Origin: Streptomyces sp. S.PNR 29
Lineage (GTDB): Bacteria; Actinomycetota; Actinomycetes; Streptomycetales; Streptomycetaceae
Direction: 5' to 3'
Length of the DNA: 64,000 bases
Assembly: GCF_030386795.1 (NCBI RefSeq)
Contig: NZ_JANUQM010000015.1
Coordinates: 186,001-250,000, forward strand
Part shown: positions 59,620 to 64,000 of the stretch, piece by piece
Layout of the letters: every line of letters starts with the position of its first letter
How positions within the stretch are numbered: position 1 is the first letter of the stretch
Translations under genes and position numbers: made by a program
The notes under the pieces: model-generated
The model's database searches: none
What the model was told of the DNA's origin: nothing
Seen by the model: the letters and a program-made list of their open reading frames with translations, nothing else

Positions 59620-60504
59620 GTCGACGGGGCCATTCGCCAGCGGGACGCGAAGAACGTTCCTCCGGGCTGCTTACGTCCCTTCTCACCGTATGACTCCGAC
59701 GCTCGCGCCGGCGCCAAGCGAGGCACCAGCTGGACTGGCTATCTGGTGCAGCTGACGGAGACGTGTGAGCCGGACACACCCAACTTGATCACTCATGTCG
59801 CCACCACGGACGCGTCCGTGAGTGACCTGAAGATGGTCGATGCCATTCACGCGGATCTGCGTGCTCACGGCATGCTTCCTGCCATGCATCTGGTGGACGC
59901 GAACTGCATCGACGCCCAGGGCCTGGCCGACGCCGAGCAGGCGGGCATCAGACTGGTGGGGCCGGTCGACAAGAACACCACCACCCAGCCCACGGGCAAG
60001 TTCGCCACGGACGCGTTCGCCGTGGACTGGGGGAACAAACGGGTGACCTGGCCCAAGGGCCGGGTTGCGGACAGCTGGTATCCGCGCGTCTCCTCGCACG
60101 GCATCCCGGTGATCCGAGTCCGGTTTCCCGCGGTTTCCCGCGGTCGGCTGCCGGGCCTGCCCGGACGTGAATGCCTGCGCGCCGTCGAAAGCCGGCAGGG
60201 GTCGGGAGAACATGCTGCGGGAGAGAGCCGCACATGAGGCGATGCAGCGCAACCGTGCTGACCAGCGGGAGCCTGAGTGGTGGAGCCTCTACCAGCACCG
60301 ACAGGGCATCGAGGCCACCGTTTCACAAGGTGTCCGGGCCTTCGGCCTGCGGCGGTCCCGATACCGCGGCCATCCCAAGACCCGCCTTCAGCACCTCTTC
60401 ACCGCCACCGCGATGAACCTTGCCCGGCTTGATGCCTGGATCACCGGAACACCCCGGCCGGAACCCGCATCTCCCGCTTCGAACGACTGCGTCCCGCTGT
60501 CTGA
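59620..60504 (+). mobile_element. IS1182-family transposase remnant
   Basis: The frame from about 59620 reads FSPYDSDARAGAKRGTSWTG, LTETCEPDTPNLITHVATTD, LPAMHLVDANCIDAQGL and GPVDKNTTTQPTGKFA, all typical of the IS1182 catalytic core. A shift near 60140 leads to EREPEW-like and HRQGIEATVSQGVRAFGLRR, then HPKTRLQHLFTATAMNLARL. A further shift gives TRISRFERLRPAV and a stop at 60504. The N-terminal part is missing. No clear terminal repeats were found. Confidence 0.7.
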
Positions 60505-60588
60505 CGGCAGCGGGACGCAACCAAGGGGCCATGTACCAACAGAGTCCGGCTGGCGCGGCCCCGTGATGAGACGCGATGTCCGTGGTGC

Positions 60589-62535
60589 TCAGCGGTCCTG
60601 GGCAAGGGCATACAGCTCGCCCAGCAGACTTCCCTCGGTCGCGATGAGCTCGTCGAAGGAACCCTGCTCCCGGATGCGTCCCTGGTCGAGGACAATGACC
60701 CGGTCGGCCATCCGCACGTTGTCGAGCCGGTGCGTGACCACCACGGTGATCCGGTCCGGAGCCATGGCCCGCAGCTCCCGGAAAATGGTGTGCTCGCCGC
60801 GGGCGTCCATCTCACTGGTCGGCTCGTCCAGGACGAGCACGGCCAGCTCACGGTACATCGCCCTCGCACACGCCAGGCGCTGCCACTGGCCACCGGACAA
60901 CTCGTGGCCGCCCCACACCGCGCGGGCCAGCAGCGTGTCCAACTGATCAGGCAGGTCACTCAGCGCCTTGGCCATGCCGACCCGGTGCGCCGCGTCCCAG
61001 ACCCGTTCATCGCCGTGCTCGCGGGGCTGGCCCAAGGTGATGTTCTCCCGGGCGGCGAGCGGCCAGCGCCCGTACTTCTGCGGGACCAGACCAACGTGCC
61101 GCCACACCGACTCCGCGTCGGCGGTGGCCAGATCGGTGTCGTCCCACAGCACCTTCCCGCCGTTGGTGGGAACGGTCAGCCCGGTGAGCATCCGGATCAG
61201 CGTCGACTTGCCGGCGCCGTTCTCTCCCACCAGCGCCACCACCTCGCCACGGTTCAGCGTGAGCGTGATCGGCTGCACGGCCGCAATGTCCTTGCCCGGG
61301 TAGGTGTAGGAGGCGTCCTCCAGGCGGATCTGCCGCGGCGGCTTGGCCTGTGCGGTGCCGCGGGCGGTGGTCATGGCCCGGACCTCCTCGATGAAAGCGA
61401 AGTAGTCGGAGAGGTAGAGGCCGTGGTGGAACATCACCGTGCTGTATCTGATGATCGAGTTCAGGGCGCGGCCGGCGGTCTGCGAGGCGACGACGGCGGT
61501 GCCCGCGATCGCCGTCGACATGGCGCCGGTGAGCACCAGCCCAGCCAGCGAGGCCCACATACCGAGCGTGAACAGGCCGCCGAGGGACGCGGCCAGCAGC
61601 GTGATCAGCAGATAGGGGCGGGCGCCCTCTAGCTCGCGGCCTTCAACCCGGTCGCACATCGCCCGGTACCAGAAGTACAGGTAGCCGCGCATCGTGTTGG
61701 CACGCAGCTCATCGGCGAGGTCCGCCGTCGTCAGCCACCAGCGCATCATCCCGCGCACGTTGCGGGCGGAGATCGTCCGGTCGTGGACGCGGTAGTCGAC
61801 CCGCGCGGCGATCACTCCACCCATCCCCCGGGGAATGACGGACAGCAGCAGCACGCCGAGCAGCAGCGGATGCAGGGAGGTGAGCACCGTCGCCGCGGAC
61901 ACCAGTTGGACGAGGCCGTTGGTGAGGGTCTTGGCGTCGTTGGCGAGGTCGACGGCGCGCAGCGCGCCGATCTCCGCCGCCTGGCTCCGGTCGCCGAAGC
62001 CCTCCGCGTCGTACGCGGCGAGCTCGGCCCGCATGTGGAGATCGACGAGTTCCAGATCCGCGGCTGAGGCGATCTTCGGGTTCAGGCGCCGGGTCGCCCA
62101 GTCGGCCAGGATCCACATGGCCGCGCCGGTGGCCATCGCCACGACGGCGACGGTCAGCGCGGGCCACGCGTGCGCCAGGCCCTCGCGGGGATCGTCGACC
62201 ATCAACCGTGGCAGGGCCTCGGCGACGGCGCTGAGCATCACGGCCGTGCCGATGCCGGACAGCAGCTGGCACACGACGATCGTGACGGCCATGCGCCGGT
62301 CGACCGTCCACGCCAGGCGGGCCGTCTGGAGGAGTGCCGCGGGGATGCGGCGTGCCATGTCCCACAATGTGGCGTCGTCCATCGCCCGCCGGTGCTTGCG
62401 CCCGTTGTAGTCGAGCTCCGGCGGCGCGGACGGCTGCGGAACCCCGACCCGCGCCGCGGGGACGGACGCCGGCCTGTCGCACCCGCTCGCCTCGTCCACG
62501 TCCGGGGCTGTCGTCTTGTCGTGCGGTGCCGTCAT
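60589..62535 (-). CDS. ABC transporter, fused permease-ATPase exporter
   Basis: A 648-residue half-size exporter. Residues 1-75 are a hydrophilic leader, residues 80-390 the six-helix membrane domain, and residues 410-648 the ATPase. Walker A is LVGENGAGKSTLIRML, the signature HELSGGQWQRLACARAMYR, Walker B VLVLDEPTSEMD and the H-loop VVVTHRLDNV. There is no C39 peptidase domain at the N-terminus, so any peptide substrate would have its leader removed elsewhere. The ATG overlaps the phosphotransferase stop (ATGA), so the two are coupled and probably act in one pathway. Confidence 0.92.
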   Translation of the reverse strand: MTAPHDKTTAPDVDEASGCDRPASVPAARVGVPQPSAPPELDYNGRKHRRAMDDATLWDMARRIPAALLQTARLAWTVDRRMAVTIVVCQLLSGIGTAVMLSAVAEALPRLMVDDPREGLAHAWPALTVAVVAMATGAAMWILADWATRRLNPKIASAADLELVDLHMRAELAAYDAEGFGDRSQAAEIGALRAVDLANDAKTLTNGLVQLVSAATVLTSLHPLLLGVLLLSVIPRGMGGVIAARVDYRVHDRTISARNVRGMMRWWLTTADLADELRANTMRGYLYFWYRAMCDRVEGRELEGARPYLLITLLAASLGGLFTLGMWASLAGLVLTGAMSTAIAGTAVVASQTAGRALNSIIRYSTVMFHHGLYLSDYFAFIEEVRAMTTARGTAQAKPPRQIRLEDASYTYPGKDIAAVQPITLTLNRGEVVALVGENGAGKSTLIRMLTGLTVPTNGGKVLWDDTDLATADAESVWRHVGLVPQKYGRWPLAARENITLGQPREHGDERVWDAAHRVGMAKALSDLPDQLDTLLARAVWGGHELSGGQWQRLACARAMYRELAVLVLDEPTSEMDARGEHTIFRELRAMAPDRITVVVTHRLDNVRMADRVIVLDQGRIREQGSFDELIATEGSLLGELYALAQDR

Positions 62536-63422
62536 GCGAACACCCCCGCCATCAGCCGGTCCAGGGTGCGCCGTCCGCGTGCGGTGACATGGGGATCGTC
62601 GTGCGCGGGACCCCAGGCCAGGCAGCTCACCGCATCGAGCGCCGCCAGGCACGCCAGGGCGTTCTGCTCCTCGGGGGTGAGATCACGGCCATAGCCCTGG
62701 AGGCATGCGGCCCGTAGGTCGGGCCGATCCGCCCAGGGGGTACAGGCCATCAGCACAAAGTCCTGCACCGCCGTCGCGAGCCGGGACCTCTCGAAGTCGA
62801 TCCATCCGGCCTGTCCCAGGCCGGTCGACCACATCAGGTTGCGCTCCCACGCGTCGCCGTGGATGAACGCGAGCGGCGGCGGTGGAAGGGTACGCAGTTG
62901 CTCGGCCAAGTCGCGCACCAACTTCTGCTCCGCCGCCGTCAGTCGGTCCCCGGCCTGCTGCAGATGGTGGTCGGCTCCATCGGAGGCAGCCTGCAGAGCC
63001 TGCTCGGCCTCGGTGCGACGAGGGCCGGACAGGTCGCCGGCCGCGTAGAGGCGGGCCAGCAGGGCGCCGCCTTGCCGGTGGGCGCTGGTTTCCTCGGCGG
63101 GCGTCAGCGTCAGCTGCTTGAGCGGGCGGCCTGGGGCGGCGGTCAGGAGCAGAGTCAGATGGTCCGTGCTCGAGGCCCGCAGCTGTGGCGCGTGGCCTAC
63201 GCCGAGGGCCAGCGCCGAATGACGCAGGGCCACGGTCTCGCGCTCGTACATCAGCGGTCGCGGCGAGACCTTCAGGTAGAACCGGACGTCCCCGGGCACA
63301 GAGAGCTGCCAGACACGGGAGTTCTCGTGCGGGTTCGAGGCGTCCTGGACGACCGGCCGGGCGCCGAGTGCCCTGCTGGCCCAGGTGAGCAGGGCGGGCG
63401 CGGGAGTGATCGGGTTGGTCAT
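62532..63422 (-). CDS. APH-fold phosphotransferase family protein
   Basis: A 296-residue protein of the aminoglycoside phosphotransferase fold. GDVRFYLKVSPRPLMYERET holds the N-lobe lysine and Glu helix. LAFIHGDAWERNLMWS is the catalytic loop (His-Gly-Asp ... Asn) and AGWIDFERS the metal-binding Asp. The ATG at 63422 overlaps the stop of the 50-residue peptide gene, and its own stop overlaps the exporter start. APH-fold kinases serve in antibiotic resistance, but also as Ser/Thr-phosphorylating enzymes in some RiPP pathways (thioviridamide-type and class V lanthipeptides). The coupling to a peptide gene favours the latter but does not prove it. Confidence 0.88.
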   Translation of the reverse strand: MTNPITPAPALLTWASRALGARPVVQDASNPHENSRVWQLSVPGDVRFYLKVSPRPLMYERETVALRHSALALGVGHAPQLRASSTDHLTLLLTAAPGRPLKQLTLTPAEETSAHRQGGALLARLYAAGDLSGPRRTEAEQALQAASDGADHHLQQAGDRLTAAEQKLVRDLAEQLRTLPPPPLAFIHGDAWERNLMWSTGLGQAGWIDFERSRLATAVQDFVLMACTPWADRPDLRAACLQGYGRDLTPEEQNALACLAALDAVSCLAWGPAHDDPHVTARGRRTLDRLMAGVFA

Positions 63423-63571
63423 GCCCCCCACCTCGATGACGGTCGTGATGCGGATGAGAACAGGGCGCGGCGCACGTCGACCGGACGCCGGAAGGCGGTG
63501 GCCTCGATGGCCTGAGCGGGAGGGTTTTCGAACGCGGGGCAGAGGGCGGGAAGCACGAGGACGGGATTCAC
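63419..63571 (-). CDS. 50-residue peptide, first gene of kinase-exporter operon
   Basis: A GTG at 63571 with a strong AAGGAGA ribosome site six bases upstream starts a 50-residue peptide. It begins NPVLVLPALCPAFENPPAQA and ends FSSASRPSSRWGA. It has one Cys near the N-terminus, a hydrophobic first dozen residues, an Arg-rich middle and a Ser-rich end (five Ser in the last 12 residues). Its stop overlaps the kinase ATG. It has no known family to my knowledge. It could be a modified-peptide precursor, with the Ser-rich C-terminus as core, or a small regulatory protein. No Cys is present in the C-terminal half, which argues against a typical lanthionine product. Confidence 0.6.
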   Translation of the reverse strand: MNPVLVLPALCPAFENPPAQAIEATAFRRPVDVRRALFSSASRPSSRWGA

Positions 63572-63572
63572 G

Positions 63573-63683
63573 TCAGTCTCCTTCAGCGCGGAACGGGCAG
63601 AGCAACCGGACAACGTCCCTGACCACAGAGGCGACACGGGCTCCCTCGGGCGATGGATCGAGTGCAAATTCGATGCCGGGCAG
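63573..63683 (-). CDS. Possible 36-residue upstream peptide frame
   Basis: Directly upstream of the 50-residue peptide, a minus-strand frame reads LPGIEFALDPSPEGARVASV followed by VRDVVRLLCPFRAEGD and a stop three bases before the next GTG. The composition looks coding. But a stop codon lies shortly before it and no ATG or GTG stands at its beginning (CTG is at 63683, and an internal GTG gives about 16 residues). It may be a small ORF with an unusual start or the 3' end of a disrupted gene. Confidence 0.3.
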   Translation of the reverse strand: MPGIEFALDPSPEGARVASVVRDVVRLLCPFRAEGD

Positions 63684-64000
63684 GGTGAGGCAAGTGCTGT
63701 CGGCCTAGCCGCATGGCGCCTGCCCGTTCGATTCACCCGACAAGGGGACATCGGCATCGGCGCGGCCGGTGCGCTGGTCGAGAAGGCATGACGGCGTCGA
63801 CGGCACCGGTCTCCTTCGGCGAGGCGTAGGGGTGGGCTCTGCGGACGTCACCCTCGTCCACGCCACTGACAATCAGCGGGGGACAACACCGTGATCCGGA
63901 CAATCCGAGTCGGCGGTGCGGTGCAGCCTCAGCCTGATGACACGGGCCGATGACCTGGGGCGGAGCAGGACGAAAGGATTCTCGAACCGCCATGCTGCAG
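63684..64000. other. Window end without supported gene
   Basis: About 317 bases with short frames only. A promoter for the peptide-kinase-exporter operon should lie here or just downstream of 63684; none could be placed. Confidence 0.35.

Noticed and set aside
58866..59726. N-terminal extension of the CoiA-like frame to 734 residues
   Set aside because: The additional 287 residues are Pro/Ala/Arg-rich and non-conserved in appearance, and cover a plus-strand winged-helix remnant.
62532..63571. Class V lanthipeptide or thioamitide cluster
   Set aside because: An APH-fold kinase and exporter are present, but there is no HopA1-like, YcaO, cyclase or decarboxylase gene, and the peptide lacks C-terminal cysteines. 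Kept only as a general RiPP-like hypothesis.
1..64000. CRISPR arrays, tRNA or rRNA genes
   Set aside because: No regularly spaced short repeats and no cloverleaf-type or rRNA-type sequence was noticed on reading both strands; a covariance-model scan was not possible.

Overview
The window is very GC-rich, with many GTG starts, ATGA/GTGA gene overlaps, and Tat and lipobox secretion signals. Its gene families (DUF6153-like, DUF5134, DUF6510, ANTAR regulators, a nourseothricin-type acetyltransferase) point to an actinomycete, most probably Streptomyces or a close relative. I saw no tRNA, rRNA or CRISPR array.

Layout. (1) 1-6.8 kb: a translationally coupled nuoD(partial)-H-J-K-L-M-N operon, the membrane arm of a second complex I-like enzyme. 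(2) 7.1-20.8 kb: a probable copper/redox-stress segment. It holds two Met/His-rich DUF6153-like membrane proteins, a DUF305 lipoprotein, a Tat-lipoprotein multicopper oxidase, a BNR-repeat lipoprotein gene broken by one amber codon, a DesK/NarL-type two-component pair, DUF418/DUF5134/DUF2269 membrane proteins, TetR and MerR regulators, a methyltransferase and a BlaI/M56 pair. (3) 20.9-51.5 kb: an insertion-sequence graveyard with remnants of IS630, IS481, IS5 and IS21 families and at least ten broken host genes. Among them sit intact accessory genes: alpha/beta hydrolase plus NmrA-like pair, Kef-type antiporter, a molybdopterin oxidoreductase-flavin reductase-DUF6510 operon, MFS pump, aquaporin, transaldolase, Imm7, a nat1-like acetyltransferase, DinB-like protein, P-loop kinase, GNAT, and TetR/VOC. 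(4) 50-57 kb: GAF-ANTAR regulator, LysR-prpF-dctA unit, AraC regulator and ABM monooxygenase. (5) 57-60.5 kb: a phosphotransferase remnant, a CoiA-like nuclease and an IS1182 remnant. (6) 60.6-63.7 kb: a compact operon of a 50-residue peptide, an APH-fold kinase and an ABC exporter.

How it fits together. The nuo block would give a proton-pumping, quinone-reducing module. The adjacent segment looks like extracytoplasmic copper handling, and its two DUF6153-like promoters share a CCTACCGG-type element. The middle tract records repeated IS traffic followed by internal deletions. In at least two places a single accessory gene lies between the 3' end of an IS5-type transposase and an IS5-like terminal repeat, so these genes may be IS passengers. 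The last operon has the shape of a small peptide modification/export system and is the best candidate for an undescribed system, though its upstream part lies beyond the window.

Limits: family assignments come from motif recognition by eye, without database searches. Pseudogene boundaries are approximate.
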